52,914 nt of DNA from an uncultured Bacilli bacterium. Its GTDB lineage: Bacteria; Bacillota_I; Bacilli_A; RFN20; CAG-631. Every line of letters begins with the position of its first letter. Position 1 is the first letter of the stretch. The notes beneath the pieces are model-generated. The model saw only the letters and a program-made list of their open reading frames with translations, made no database searches and was not told where the DNA came from. Positions 33,479 through 42,901 of this stretch are shown piece by piece. Position numbers and translations under genes: made by a program. The stretch spans positions 1 through 52,914 of the forward strand of contig CANQFQ010000011.1 of NCBI GenBank assembly GCA_947599835.1, written 5' to 3'.

Positions 33479-34717
33479 TCATTTCTTATATTCTATCACA
33501 AAAAAATTATTTTGTGTTGTTTTTCTTGTAAAATATCGATAATTTTCACTCACATATATAATTTTGCCTTGCGCATTTTCTATAATCGGCATCATTTTTC
33601 TTCGATCAATAGGGATTTTTTTGTCAATGAGTAGCCGATTGATCTTTTTATGCCCTTGTGCCAAATCAACAACATCCCCTACTTTTATATTACGTATTTT
33701 AATTGGAAAATCACTTTTTTCTAAATAAATTCCTTGCATTTTTGCACCCGTTGAAGTCGTTTTAAAATAAGACGTATCAAAATATTCAAAATCATTTAAT
33801 AAATAACAATATGTCCTAGCACTTTCTATTTCTTTAAAAACCAAATTATCATAGGCTTTAATCATATAATAATTCTTTTCTATTTTATGCTTTAAATTAG
33901 GTTTTTTACTACCAAAAATTTTTATTAAATTCGACACTTGATTGTTATTAATTGCGTGGCGATACATTGGATCCACTGCAAAATATAAAAAATATTGTAA
34001 AAATAAAGGATCTTTTTGTTTTAAATCATCTAGTCTGTAGGGCATAGAATGATTGTTCAAATAATTCAAAACTTCTTCTTGTTTGTGTTTTAGTGTTGCT
34101 TCATCATCAAGGGCTTGTTGATAAATCGCATTTTTGTCTAAATTTTGGATTTGTTTACGAATAATATTTCTAGGATAAATAGGTAAAAAATTACTCTTAT
34201 CCACGCGATATTCTACTTCATTAGCTTTGCAATATTGTAAAAGTTCTTCTTTATAGCAATGAAGTAAAGGACGATACACCTTCATGTTTTTAATATTCGT
34301 TTCACTTTCAATTAAATAAGACAAATTAATAACATTTCTTTGCTTTTTTAACAAATAGGTTTCGATGACATCATCTTTATGATGTGCGACAAATAATCCA
34401 TCACAATGAAATTCATGATATAATTTTGAAAAAAAATCATAACGAAACTCCCTGGCTACTGCTTGAAAAGATTTTTTTTCATAATTAACTTGAAATTCTG
34501 TTGAGTAAAAGGGAATATTTCGTTTCATACAATAAGCCTTTACCATGGCTTCTTCCTCATCACTTTCCAAGCGTTTTTTATAGTTTACTAATGCAACAAG
34601 GATATTAAAATGTTGATGATATAATAAATCTAATAATGCCATTGAATCTGGGCCTCCAGAACAGGCAACAAGATACAATCCCTTTTTGTCTTGATTAAAT
34701 AAAATTCTCATATTCAT
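33479..34717 (-). CDS. tilS: tRNA(Ile)-lysidine synthase
   Basis: TilS converts C34 of tRNA-Ile(CAU) to lysidine so that AUA can be read. The 412-residue protein has the ATP-pyrophosphatase P-loop SGGPDS at about 20-25, AREFRYDFF, and VAHHKDDVIETYLL typical of the family. The C-terminal domain ends with QNNFFVIEYKK. The start overlaps the previous gene by four bases (ATGA). It is near ftsH, as in many Firmicutes. Confidence 0.94.
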   Translation of the reverse strand: MNMRILFNQDKKGLYLVACSGGPDSMALLDLLYHQHFNILVALVNYKKRLESDEEEAMVKAYCMKRNIPFYSTEFQVNYEKKSFQAVAREFRYDFFSKLYHEFHCDGLFVAHHKDDVIETYLLKKQRNVINLSYLIESETNIKNMKVYRPLLHCYKEELLQYCKANEVEYRVDKSNFLPIYPRNIIRKQIQNLDKNAIYQQALDDEATLKHKQEEVLNYLNNHSMPYRLDDLKQKDPLFLQYFLYFAVDPMYRHAINNNQVSNLIKIFGSKKPNLKHKIEKNYYMIKAYDNLVFKEIESARTYCYLLNDFEYFDTSYFKTTSTGAKMQGIYLEKSDFPIKIRNIKVGDVVDLAQGHKKINRLLIDKKIPIDRRKMMPIIENAQGKIIYVSENYRYFTRKTTQNNFFVIEYKK

Positions 34718-35316
34718 TTTTTAGTTTTTAACCTTTCTAAAATATATTCTCTTGTAAATCCATATTCAGCATAATGAGCGAAAAAATTATCAATAACTTC
34801 ATCGATATTTTCAGATTCCTCTTGACATTTATCAAGAATCATTTCAAATTGCATAGGTTGATAATAAACGGATTCATACAAAGCAATGCATTGTTTAAAA
34901 TGAGGCAAGACTAAATAGAAATCATTATGAAAAGATACCTCATGATTTCCTTGTAAATACTCATAAACATGTAAACTTTCCTGGAGTAAATTTTGGCGAA
35001 ATTCTCTTTTTAAAAGAACTTGATACGTTTGTGGATGATAAAAAACTAAAATAAGTTTATTTTTATAATGGTGTGTATTCAAAAATTGTGCAATTACAAT
35101 TAAGTTGACAAAAGCAACCAATGTCGTATCTAAATATAAATTAATTTGCTCTACATGATTGAGATAATCTACGATTCGAAGTAGCGAATCAGGATATACG
35201 ATTTTTTGATGTAGCATATAAAAAAAATCAACATCCATAAAAATATCATTTTTATCGAGAAATTCAGTTTTATTTTGTTTAAAAAACGCAACGTGCGTAA
35301 ATAATTCCAATTGCAT
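34714..35316 (-). CDS. Unknown cytosolic protein between mfd and tilS
   Basis: The 200-residue protein has no signal peptide and no clear membrane segment. It is rich in aromatic residues and His. The stretch NKLILVFYHPQTYQVLLKREF (about 83-103) and the C-terminal NIDEVIDNFFAHYAEYGFTREYILERL suggest a folded alpha/beta protein. I recognise no family or catalytic motif. It is tightly packed: it starts four bases after the mfd stop with GGAGAA upstream, and its stop overlaps tilS. It is therefore a real gene of this operon. Confidence 0.7.
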   Translation of the reverse strand: MQLELFTHVAFFKQNKTEFLDKNDIFMDVDFFYMLHQKIVYPDSLLRIVDYLNHVEQINLYLDTTLVAFVNLIVIAQFLNTHHYKNKLILVFYHPQTYQVLLKREFRQNLLQESLHVYEYLQGNHEVSFHNDFYLVLPHFKQCIALYESVYYQPMQFEMILDKCQEESENIDEVIDNFFAHYAEYGFTREYILERLKTKK

Positions 35317-35319
35317 TAT

Positions 35320-38300
35320 TTATTCTCCTTTTTGATATTTCTTTTTTATTTGAAGTAATTCTTGGATAAACTCGCTTAATTCATAAACCCATTGTTCATC
35401 ATTTTTTGGAAAATGGACTTCAATTCTTTTGTTGATAGAAATCAACCGAATTTTTTTCGAAATTCGCGTAGTTATTTCAAAAATTATAACCCCAATATCC
35501 TTGATTTGTTGAAAATCATCGGACAAATAAAGAATTAATTCATCCGATTTATCATTATATCTTTTGAAGACATCTTCAATTTCATATAAATCAATTTTTC
35601 TTTTTTCAAACATTAATCTCATCGTATTAGGTAACTTACCTACTTTATCAATCACTGCATTTTGTAATTGATTTAATTCTTCCATCGTATCGGTTTTTTC
35701 GATTTGTTGATATAAATCAATAATTTCATAATCATTATTAAAAAAGCCTTGCGGAATATAGGCATCAATATTTAAAAAATTATTTCTTTTATGATGCAAT
35801 TTTTCATTTTTATTTTGTTCTATTACGCCAACGTTACCATTTTTTTCTTCTTCAATAGCATCATGCAACATTTTAATATACATATCAATGCCAACTCTTT
35901 CAATAAATCCAGATTGTTCTGCTCCTAGTAAATCTCCAGCTCCACGCGTTAACAAATCACGCATAGCAATTTTATAGCCACTTCCTAAAGTGGTAAATTC
36001 TTTGATGGTGTTTAATCGTTTTTGAGCAATCTCAGATAATTGTTTGTTTTCTGAATAAAATAAATAAGCATAGGCTAAACGATCACTTCTGCCCACTCGA
36101 CCGCGTAATTGATACAATTGTGAAAGTCCAAAACAATCGGCATTTTCAACAATTAAAGTATTGACATTAGGGATATCAATTCCATTTTCAATAACTGTCG
36201 TACACAATAATAGATTGGTTTCTCCTAAAATAAAGGATTCCATAATTTCATCTACCATTTCTGATGGCATTTGACCATGAATAATAGCAATTTTTGCTTT
36301 AGGAACTAAACGTTGTAATTTACGAGATATTGAAGGTAATTGTTCAATTCGATTATGTAAATAATACACTTGTCCATGACGACCTAATTCTCTTTCAATA
36401 ATTTCTTTAATAGCAACATCATTGCGTTCTAATACATACGTTTGTACCGGTAAACGATTATCAATTGGGGTGTTGATGGTAGAAAGTTTTCTAACACCTG
36501 TCAAAGCCATTTGTAAAGTCCTTGGAATGGGCGTTGCGGAAAGCGTTAAAACATCAATCACACTCTTAAATTCTTTAATTTTTTCCTTATGTTCTACTCC
36601 AAATTTATGTTCCTCATCCACAATTAAAAGACCTAAATCAGAAAATCGTACATCTGTCGAAAGCAAACGATGCGTGCCAATAATAAAATCAATTTGCTTA
36701 TTTTTTAATAATTCCAAAGTTTTCTTTTGATCTTTTTCAGAAACCATTCGACTTAATAAGGCAATGCGAACACCATAATTTTTAAACCGCTCTATTGCTG
36801 TTAAATAATGCTGCCTTGCAAGTAAGGTCGTAGGACATAATAAAGCGACTTGTTTGCCCGATAAAATTGCTTTGAAAGCCGCACGAAAAGCGATTTCAGT
36901 TTTTCCAAAACCAACATCCCCACATAACAAACGATCCATTATAATGGGTTGTTCCATATCATTTTTGATTTCCATTAAAGCCGTTTTTTGATCTGGAGTC
37001 AGTTCATATCCAAAATCTTTTTCAAATTCTAACATTAATTCATCATCTTTTTCAAAGGCAAAGCCATCTTTTTGACTACGTAGGGCATATAAGGTAATGA
37101 GTTTTTGGGCAATATCACGAATACGTTCGTTCACTTTTTTCTTTGTATTTTCCCATTCTTTACCATTCAAACTATGAATTTTTGGCACAGCGCCTTCTTT
37201 AGAAACATATTTTTTAACCCGATCAAAATTTTCTAATGAAACATAAAGTAAGGCATTGTTTTTATATTCGATTTTCATACAATCGCGATGAAACCCATTC
37301 ATGTCCATATTTTTAATTCCACGATAAATACCAATACCATATTGTTCATGAATCACATAATCACCAGGTTGTAAATCATTTACACTTTCAATGGTAATTG
37401 CATTTTTATATTTAGCAAATTGTCCTTTGACTTCATAGCGTTTCTTATAAATTTCATTTTCGCCTAAGAGAACAAAATGATTTTTTTTCATTTCAAGGCC
37501 TATTTTAAAATCGATATGACCAAGGTAAATCATTGCGGACTTAAATACGGTATCTTCTTGGTAGATTTCAAAAGGAATTTGCTGTTCTGCCAATAATGAG
37601 GCTAAAGCTGAAAATTGAATTTCTTGTTCTAACCCAATATAAATCGTATAGGCCTTATCTAACCAATCTTTTAAAAAAGAAATTAAAATTTTATAATTTC
37701 CATCAAATCGATCGATGGTGGGCCCTTCATAATCTAAAATGGGATCAGCATGATATTGTAGGGTAACTTCAATGCTTGTTTTGATTTTAAATAAGATTTC
37801 TTGAATCGATAAAAGCAATTTGGTGTCACTTAAAGTTCTGCCTTTATCAAACATATCTAAAATATTTTGAATCATTTCTTCTGCTGTAAATTCTGCATTG
37901 CTTATAATAGCTTTTCGATCGCAAAGTATATATAAAGCATCGTTGCAATAATCAACAAAAGAACCATAGCAATTAAAATAAGCATAATAGCGGTATAATG
38001 CTTCTTCAAACTGATAATTTTCAATTTTAGCAAGATCTTGAAGAATGACATTTTCTAAATCTAAATTTGCATCCGTTCGTTGCATCTGTTGTTTTAATTT
38101 TTCTTGAATATTCAAAATTCCAGTTTCCATATCCTCTATTAAAAATTCACAAGCGGGCATTAAAGTGCAATGAGAAAGCACAGAAAAGGTTCTTTGCGTA
38201 GAAATATCAAATAAACGAATACTTTCAATTTCATCATCAAAAAACTCAATTCTTAAAGGGTGTTGATATTGAATACTAAAAACATCAACCACACCGCCAC

Positions 38301-38808
38301 GGCAAGAGATTTCAAAAGGTTGAGTCACTTGAAATACATTTTTATAACCCATTTTCAACAAATTTTGAATCAATTCTCGTCGAGAGAAACAATCATTTTC
38401 TTTTAAAGGAATCATGCATTTTTGGAATAATTCAACTTTAGGTAATAACCGTTGCAAAGCCATCGTATGTGTGATGACCACCATGGGTTCATGTAAAGCA
38501 CACTTGGCTAAAACATATAATCGTGAAGCTTCCAATTCAGGACTTGAAGCAATACTGGTAAATTTACTGACCTCATCCATACAAAATAAATTACAATTTT
38601 CTTTCAATGTAGGCGATAATGCATTATAAAACTCTTGTGCTGAAAATAAATTTTCTTTCACAACGACTATCGTTTTAGAAGAGGTTAAAAATTCTTTGGC
38701 TACTAAAAAAGCCAGTGATTCATTATTGCTAATTGAAAAATCACTGGATAAATTCATCTTGTTTTGTGACACTGGTATTTTGTTTAAAAAACTGATAAAT
38801 TTATTCAT
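35320..38808 (-). CDS. mfd: Transcription-repair coupling factor Mfd
   Basis: Mfd removes stalled RNA polymerase and recruits the UvrABC repair system. The start at 38806-38808 follows GGAGAAG and overlaps pth by eight bases, giving MNKFISFLNKIP and 1162 residues, the normal length. It has the UvrB-like N-terminal part (RGGVVDVFSI) and the RNA polymerase interaction domain (GDYVIHEQYGIGIYRG). The translocase motifs are LLCGDVGFGKTEIA, DEEHKFGV, LSATPIPRT and QLRGRVGRS. The order pth-mfd is conserved in Bacilli. Confidence 0.97.
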   Translation of the reverse strand: MNKFISFLNKIPVSQNKMNLSSDFSISNNESLAFLVAKEFLTSSKTIVVVKENLFSAQEFYNALSPTLKENCNLFCMDEVSKFTSIASSPELEASRLYVLAKCALHEPMVVITHTMALQRLLPKVELFQKCMIPLKENDCFSRRELIQNLLKMGYKNVFQVTQPFEISCRGGVVDVFSIQYQHPLRIEFFDDEIESIRLFDISTQRTFSVLSHCTLMPACEFLIEDMETGILNIQEKLKQQMQRTDANLDLENVILQDLAKIENYQFEEALYRYYAYFNCYGSFVDYCNDALYILCDRKAIISNAEFTAEEMIQNILDMFDKGRTLSDTKLLLSIQEILFKIKTSIEVTLQYHADPILDYEGPTIDRFDGNYKILISFLKDWLDKAYTIYIGLEQEIQFSALASLLAEQQIPFEIYQEDTVFKSAMIYLGHIDFKIGLEMKKNHFVLLGENEIYKKRYEVKGQFAKYKNAITIESVNDLQPGDYVIHEQYGIGIYRGIKNMDMNGFHRDCMKIEYKNNALLYVSLENFDRVKKYVSKEGAVPKIHSLNGKEWENTKKKVNERIRDIAQKLITLYALRSQKDGFAFEKDDELMLEFEKDFGYELTPDQKTALMEIKNDMEQPIIMDRLLCGDVGFGKTEIAFRAAFKAILSGKQVALLCPTTLLARQHYLTAIERFKNYGVRIALLSRMVSEKDQKKTLELLKNKQIDFIIGTHRLLSTDVRFSDLGLLIVDEEHKFGVEHKEKIKEFKSVIDVLTLSATPIPRTLQMALTGVRKLSTINTPIDNRLPVQTYVLERNDVAIKEIIERELGRHGQVYYLHNRIEQLPSISRKLQRLVPKAKIAIIHGQMPSEMVDEIMESFILGETNLLLCTTVIENGIDIPNVNTLIVENADCFGLSQLYQLRGRVGRSDRLAYAYLFYSENKQLSEIAQKRLNTIKEFTTLGSGYKIAMRDLLTRGAGDLLGAEQSGFIERVGIDMYIKMLHDAIEEEKNGNVGVIEQNKNEKLHHKRNNFLNIDAYIPQGFFNNDYEIIDLYQQIEKTDTMEELNQLQNAVIDKVGKLPNTMRLMFEKRKIDLYEIEDVFKRYNDKSDELILYLSDDFQQIKDIGVIIFEITTRISKKIRLISINKRIEVHFPKNDEQWVYELSEFIQELLQIKKKYQKGE

Positions 38809-39379
38809 CTTTCTTCTCCATTTTGACATTATATAAATTCATTGCATGAGCAAAATTATTTACGATAAATTCATCAACTGCAGCGGCAACTTTTTTAAAT
38901 ACATTTTGCAAATTAAAAATATCTTCTTTAGAAAAACTAGATAAAACATAGTCGATTTGGTTTCCATCTTTTGGTCGATCAATGCCAATGCGAATGCGTG
39001 AAAATTCATTAGAATTCAATTTCAAAAGAATATTTTTCATTCCATTATGTCCACCCGCATTTCCCTTCATTCTTAGCCTTAAAGAACAAAAAGGTAAATC
39101 CATGTCATCATAAACGACCAATAAATCTGCCAAAGAAATATGAAAATATTGCATCACTTCAACAATCGGTTCTCCTGACAAATTCATATAAGAATAAGGT
39201 TTAAATAAAATGACTTTTTCATGATTGAGGGTCGTTTGGCAAAAAGCGCCATTGAATTTTTCTTTAAAATGATCTAATTGCTTAACTGAAGCATAGTAAT
39301 CTAAAAACATAAACCCAACATTATGCCGAGTATTTTGATATTCTTGACCAGGATTTCCTAAACCAACAATTAATTTCAT
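38801..39379 (-). CDS. pth: Peptidyl-tRNA hydrolase
   Basis: Pth recycles tRNA from prematurely released peptidyl-tRNA. The 192-residue protein has the family start GLGNPGQEYQNTRHNVGFM with catalytic His19. VVYDDMDLPF carries the catalytic Asp (about 92-93), and KGNAGGHNGMKN follows. AAAAGGTGAAG lies before the start. It is the first gene of the long mfd-tilS-ftsH-hslO run and has a promoter with an overlapping palindrome. Confidence 0.96.
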   Translation of the reverse strand: MKLIVGLGNPGQEYQNTRHNVGFMFLDYYASVKQLDHFKEKFNGAFCQTTLNHEKVILFKPYSYMNLSGEPIVEVMQYFHISLADLLVVYDDMDLPFCSLRLRMKGNAGGHNGMKNILLKLNSNEFSRIRIGIDRPKDGNQIDYVLSSFSKEDIFNLQNVFKKVAAAVDEFIVNNFAHAMNLYNVKMEKKDE

Positions 39380-39408
39380 AGCGCTTCACCTTTTAATTTT
39401 ACATACAA

Positions 39409-39431
39409 ATAGATTTTATAATAAAATCTAT
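39409..39431. repeat. Perfect palindrome overlapping the pth promoter
   Basis: ATAGATTTTA and TAAAATCTAT (arms of ten bases, centre TAA) form a perfect inverted repeat. The -10 of the pth promoter lies in its left arm. It may be an operator or a leader hairpin. Confidence 0.75.
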
Positions 39432-39441
39432 AAAATGTCCA
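39413..39441 (-). promoter_or_regulatory. Candidate promoter of the pth-mfd operon
   Basis: On the minus strand TGGACA (39436-39441) and TAAAAT (39413-39418) are 17 bases apart, about 35 bases before pth. Confidence 0.6.
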
Positions 39442-39604
39442 TATGGAATTCTTTACATTTAAAGCACAGATCGTTTATTTTTGGTGAGTTTGCCGACATT
39501 TTTTCAATATCACTTTCATTTTATCGGCAGTTTTTCATGTTTTCGAAAAGTTTTCGAAACTAAAAATTTGTTAATAATTTCGTAGATTTTTGTTAAAATT
39601 ATTA

Positions 39605-39633
39605 TTGAAATTCTCAATAGAAGCGAGTATAAT
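39605..39633 (+). promoter_or_regulatory. Promoter of the two small membrane protein genes
   Basis: TTGAAA (39605-39610) and TATAAT (39628-39633) are 17 bases apart. The stretch 39442-39604 before it holds no gene. It contains TGCCGA...TCGGCA (39491-39529) and the tandem GTTTTCGAAAA/GTTTTCGAAAC (39539-39560), whose role is unknown. Confidence 0.8.
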
Positions 39634-39664
39634 TGAAATAGAAAGAATTTGAGGTGATATTTTA

Positions 39665-40060
39665 ATGAAAAAACGTATTATTATTTTTTCAATTTTATCA
39701 GTTGTTTTTGGTCTTGTTGGTTTATTTTTCGCATTTGTATTAACCGCAGAAAGTTATTCCCTTAAACTTTTGGGTGAAACTTCTTTAGAATCACTTCATA
39801 ATTGGGTTTATTCTGATGGGGTACAAAAATTCTTAGCAAAAGGTGATTTAGGTCCTATTTTCTATATTGCATTATTTGCTGTTGTCGTTATCGCTGTATT
39901 AAAACTTATCTTCTTAAGAGTTGCTCCAGTAAACGATCAAACAGTTCCAGCAATTGAAGTAAAACAAACCACTTATGCTATTGATTATTTCAAAGATTCT
40001 ACCGTTCCTGATATGGTTATCGTAGACGAAGAAAGAAAAGAAGAAAGGACTGGTAAATAA
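39665..40060 (+). CDS. Small membrane protein, unknown function (first of a pair)
   Basis: The 131-residue protein has two hydrophobic segments (about 5-29 and 65-88) and a hydrophilic, acidic/basic tail (VIVDEERKEERTGK). The loop between the segments contains YSLKLLGETSLESLHNW. GAGGTGAT precedes the start. The next gene begins one base after its stop. No family recognised; the two genes likely act together at the membrane. Confidence 0.7.
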   Translation: MKKRIIIFSILSVVFGLVGLFFAFVLTAESYSLKLLGETSLESLHNWVYSDGVQKFLAKGDLGPIFYIALFAVVVIAVLKLIFLRVAPVNDQTVPAIEVKQTTYAIDYFKDSTVPDMVIVDEERKEERTGK

Positions 40061-40061
40061 A

Positions 40062-40514
40062 ATGGAAAATAATGAAAAAAGTAAAGCTGGTATTGTTCTA
40101 GATGTATTATTTTGGATTGATGCAATTGCAATTATTGCTTTTGCAGTAACTTTCCCAATTGATGGATTTTCTAAAATTTTATGGAAAATCATTGTAATGG
40201 CAGTTTTAATTGTTGCATTATTTGTTTTTGCAGTCGTTGGTTTTGAAGTTAAAAGAAAATTTAGAAATAAAGCTTTAAGTACTTATGTCTTTTTAAGAAA
40301 TATTCAAATTGAACAAGGTAAAGGATTCATTCTTCGTAATGGTGTTGAATTAACTAAAGAAGATGTTGAAAAAGCACAAAATGAAGAAAAAACTGGTCCT
40401 GCTACAGTTGCTTTGTTACACATTGATCAAGTTGAAGCTAATCAAACAACGATTCGTCTTTTTAAAGAAGAAGTACCTTTAACTGATGTTTCATATTACG
40501 TTAATAAAAACTAA
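40062..40514 (+). CDS. Small membrane protein, unknown function (second of a pair)
   Basis: The 150-residue protein has two hydrophobic segments (about 10-31 and 38-61) followed by a basic stretch (EVKRKFRNK). A soluble C-terminal domain of about 80 residues (FILRNGVELTKEDVEKAQ...) may lie in the cytosol. It starts one base after the previous stop, so translation is coupled. No family recognised. Confidence 0.7.
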   Translation: MENNEKSKAGIVLDVLFWIDAIAIIAFAVTFPIDGFSKILWKIIVMAVLIVALFVFAVVGFEVKRKFRNKALSTYVFLRNIQIEQGKGFILRNGVELTKEDVEKAQNEEKTGPATVALLHIDQVEANQTTIRLFKEEVPLTDVSYYVNKN

Positions 40515-40525
40515 GTAAAATTTAA

Positions 40526-40562
40526 AAAAAGTGTTGAATGTTTCAATCATTCAACACTTTTT
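40526..40562. terminator. Bidirectional terminator between convergent genes
   Basis: AAAAAGTGTTGAATG (40526-40540) pairs perfectly with CATTCAACACTTTTT (40548-40562). T runs lie on both strands, so it can serve the membrane protein pair and the convergent cyclodeaminase-like gene. Confidence 0.88.
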
Positions 40563-40576
40563 GTATGCTCATTTAT

Positions 40577-41182
40577 TTATGATAATGACAATTTTTCTAC
40601 GATGAAAGCTTTCTTGTTTCTACTTTCGTTTAAATAAGTATTGGCTTCTTCTAAAAGATCCTTTTTATTTTTTTCATCCTTTAATAATTTTACATTTGCG
40701 ACAACATTTAAATAACTAATTTCTACACATGATTGCAACAAAATCGTACCCGCTAGCAAATCACTGATAACATTTTTATTGGCTAATTCAATTAAATTAT
40801 ATGCAGCCTCTAAAGCTAAATTCGCATTTCTTACAATATCTAAGGCAATAAATGCTGCCGTATGCAATGCTCTTTGAATTTCTTCTTCATCTTTTATTTT
40901 GCAAGCACTAATAACACATTGATAAGATAAAGCATCACCATCAATTCCATCGATTAGTGCATCTTCGTATTGTTTTAAATCATGAAACGCTGTAGCAAAT
41001 AATTCTTGCTTATCCTTACTAGCCTCTTTGAATTTTGTTTTTTGAACGGATAAATTTGCTAACATCCGACTTAATGCTGCGCCTAAAGAACCCACTAAAG
41101 CAGCAACACTTCCACCCCCAGGAGTTGGCCTTTCACTTTCGACTTCCGTAACATATTCTTCTAATGATAAATCTTTTAACAT
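40577..41182 (-). CDS. Cyclodeaminase/cyclohydrolase family protein (FTCD_C/FchA-like)
   Basis: The 201-residue, mostly helical protein matches formimidotetrahydrofolate cyclodeaminase/methenyl-THF cyclohydrolase (FchA). The signature PTPGGGSVAALVGSLGAAL is at about 19-37, and DGDALSY and AALDIVRNANLAL-type helices follow. Such enzymes act in one-carbon folate metabolism. No formiminotransferase or histidine degradation gene is nearby, so the exact reaction is open. It follows the Na/Pi cotransporter gene by 11 bases and may share its transcript. Confidence 0.87.
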   Translation of the reverse strand: MLKDLSLEEYVTEVESERPTPGGGSVAALVGSLGAALSRMLANLSVQKTKFKEASKDKQELFATAFHDLKQYEDALIDGIDGDALSYQCVISACKIKDEEEIQRALHTAAFIALDIVRNANLALEAAYNLIELANKNVISDLLAGTILLQSCVEISYLNVVANVKLLKDEKNKKDLLEEANTYLNESRNKKAFIVEKLSLS

Positions 41183-41193
41183 CTTTTTCCCTC

Positions 41194-42837
41194 CTATCGA
41201 TTATCAAAATATTCATTTCCACTGATGACTTTTTCTGCAATATTGGTACAATGATCTCCAATTCTTTCTAAATTAGTTAGAATATCAGAAAAATTATTAG
41301 CCATAGTTGCTTTACAAATTCCATTATACATTCTAAGTAGATGATTCTTCCGATAATTTTCCTCAGCATCATCGACATTTTCTTCAATTTTTAAAACGAT
41401 TTTAGCTTTTTCTTGATCATCTTGATTAAATGCTTCAATGCTATTTAATAACATCGTTTGAACTTTATTAAATAAATCCATCAATTCCATTTTACCTTCA
41501 TTAGAATACTTTTCATCATTATCATAGCGTTGTAAAAAATATTCTAACAGATTCACACAATGATCACTGATCCGTTCTAAATCACGAATCGTATCCAAAT
41601 ATTTTGCTAAATCACAAGATTGTGTTTTATTTAAGTTTAATTGTGCCACTTTAATTAAATATTCATGAATTTGCGCATCTACTTCATCAATATTTTCTTC
41701 AATTTTCATCGATGCATCATATAATTTCATATCTTTTTTATCTCTAAATGAAATCGTGTTCGTAAAAATTTCAAGCACCTCATTAGCCATATATTCAATC
41801 GCTTTTTCACCTAATTCTAATGCAAAGGCAGGTTCATGAATATGGGTTTCTTGTAAACTTTTTAAAACATCACTTTGCCGATCTTTTCGAATAAATAAAC
41901 CAGTAAATCGAATAATATACTTACTAAACCAAGCCAATAATAATGCGGCGAATGCCTTGTAAATAATATTTGCGATGGCAATACTCATCATTAAATTGGC
42001 ATGCATTTTAATTAAAATATGAGTTTCAATCAGTTGAATGAAAGAAGTATATGGAACAATTAAAATCATAAAAATAAGAGCACTTAATAAATTATAAAAA
42101 AGATGAAACAATGCCGCTTGTTTTGAGGCTTTATTTCCTGAAATAGAGGCTAATAAAGCAGTAATCGTTGTTCCTACACATGCCCCAATCATGATAGGTA
42201 AAGCGGCTGCTAAATGAATGCCATGACTTGCATATAATGCTTGCAAAATACCAATCGTTGCACCAGAAGATTGAACGCACATTGTGACAACGATTCCAAT
42301 TAAAAAGCCTAAAATTTGATACTTAGATAAAGTAGTAAATAAATGAATCACCATTTGTGTTTCAACAATCGGCTGCATTCCATTGGACATTAATTCTAAT
42401 CCAAAAAAGAGCATTCCAAAACCACATAACGTTTCACCAATTAGTTTAATTTTTCGCTTATGAATTAAAAAGGCTAAAATACCTCCCACACCCAGAATGG
42501 GTAATGCGAATTGTGTAATATTAAAGCCAATCAAAATAGAAGTGACAGCCGCGCCCATATTTGCACCTACAATGACATACATCGCTTGCGATAATGTCAT
42601 TAAACTAGCAGCAACCAAGGCCACAACTAAAGAAGTCGTTCCCGAAGAAGATTGAATAATTGCAGTGACTAAAAAACCAACACCAATACCTTTTAAGGGG
42701 GTATTTGTGGATTTTTCAATAATCTTTCTTAAACGATTTCCAGCTAAATCTTTTAAGGACTTACCTACAAGATTCATGCCAAAAAGAAAGATTCCCAAGC
42801 CACCGATTAAATAAAAAATCATTGTTTTTACATCCAT
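41194..42837 (-). CDS. Na+/phosphate cotransporter with PhoU-like tail (NptA/YjbB family)
   Basis: The start at 42835-42837 follows GTGAGGCA; an in-frame GTG five codons earlier overlaps that site. The 547-residue protein has two inverted membrane repeats with the signature Gln-Ser motifs IIQSSSGTTS (about 61-70) and CVQSSGATIG (about 188-197). A cytosolic PhoU-like helical domain follows from about 335, with repeated DLERISDHC and NLERIGDHC motifs. It probably moves phosphate with sodium; some YjbB-type members export phosphate. Confidence 0.93.
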   Translation of the reverse strand: MDVKTMIFYLIGGLGIFLFGMNLVGKSLKDLAGNRLRKIIEKSTNTPLKGIGVGFLVTAIIQSSSGTTSLVVALVAASLMTLSQAMYVIVGANMGAAVTSILIGFNITQFALPILGVGGILAFLIHKRKIKLIGETLCGFGMLFFGLELMSNGMQPIVETQMVIHLFTTLSKYQILGFLIGIVVTMCVQSSGATIGILQALYASHGIHLAAALPIMIGACVGTTITALLASISGNKASKQAALFHLFYNLLSALIFMILIVPYTSFIQLIETHILIKMHANLMMSIAIANIIYKAFAALLLAWFSKYIIRFTGLFIRKDRQSDVLKSLQETHIHEPAFALELGEKAIEYMANEVLEIFTNTISFRDKKDMKLYDASMKIEENIDEVDAQIHEYLIKVAQLNLNKTQSCDLAKYLDTIRDLERISDHCVNLLEYFLQRYDNDEKYSNEGKMELMDLFNKVQTMLLNSIEAFNQDDQEKAKIVLKIEENVDDAEENYRKNHLLRMYNGICKATMANNFSDILTNLERIGDHCTNIAEKVISGNEYFDNR

Positions 42838-42851
42838 GGATATTTGCCTCA

Positions 42852-42888
42852 CAAAAAAATAATCGATAAGTTTTTCTTATCGATTATT
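42852..42888 (-). terminator. Terminator of the metal-efflux ATPase gene
   Basis: A perfect 13-pair stem (AATAATCGATAAG with CTTATCGATTATT, 42858-42888, five-base loop) is followed on the minus strand by TTTTTTG. Confidence 0.9.
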
Positions 42889-42901
42889 ATCATATCATAT
42901 T

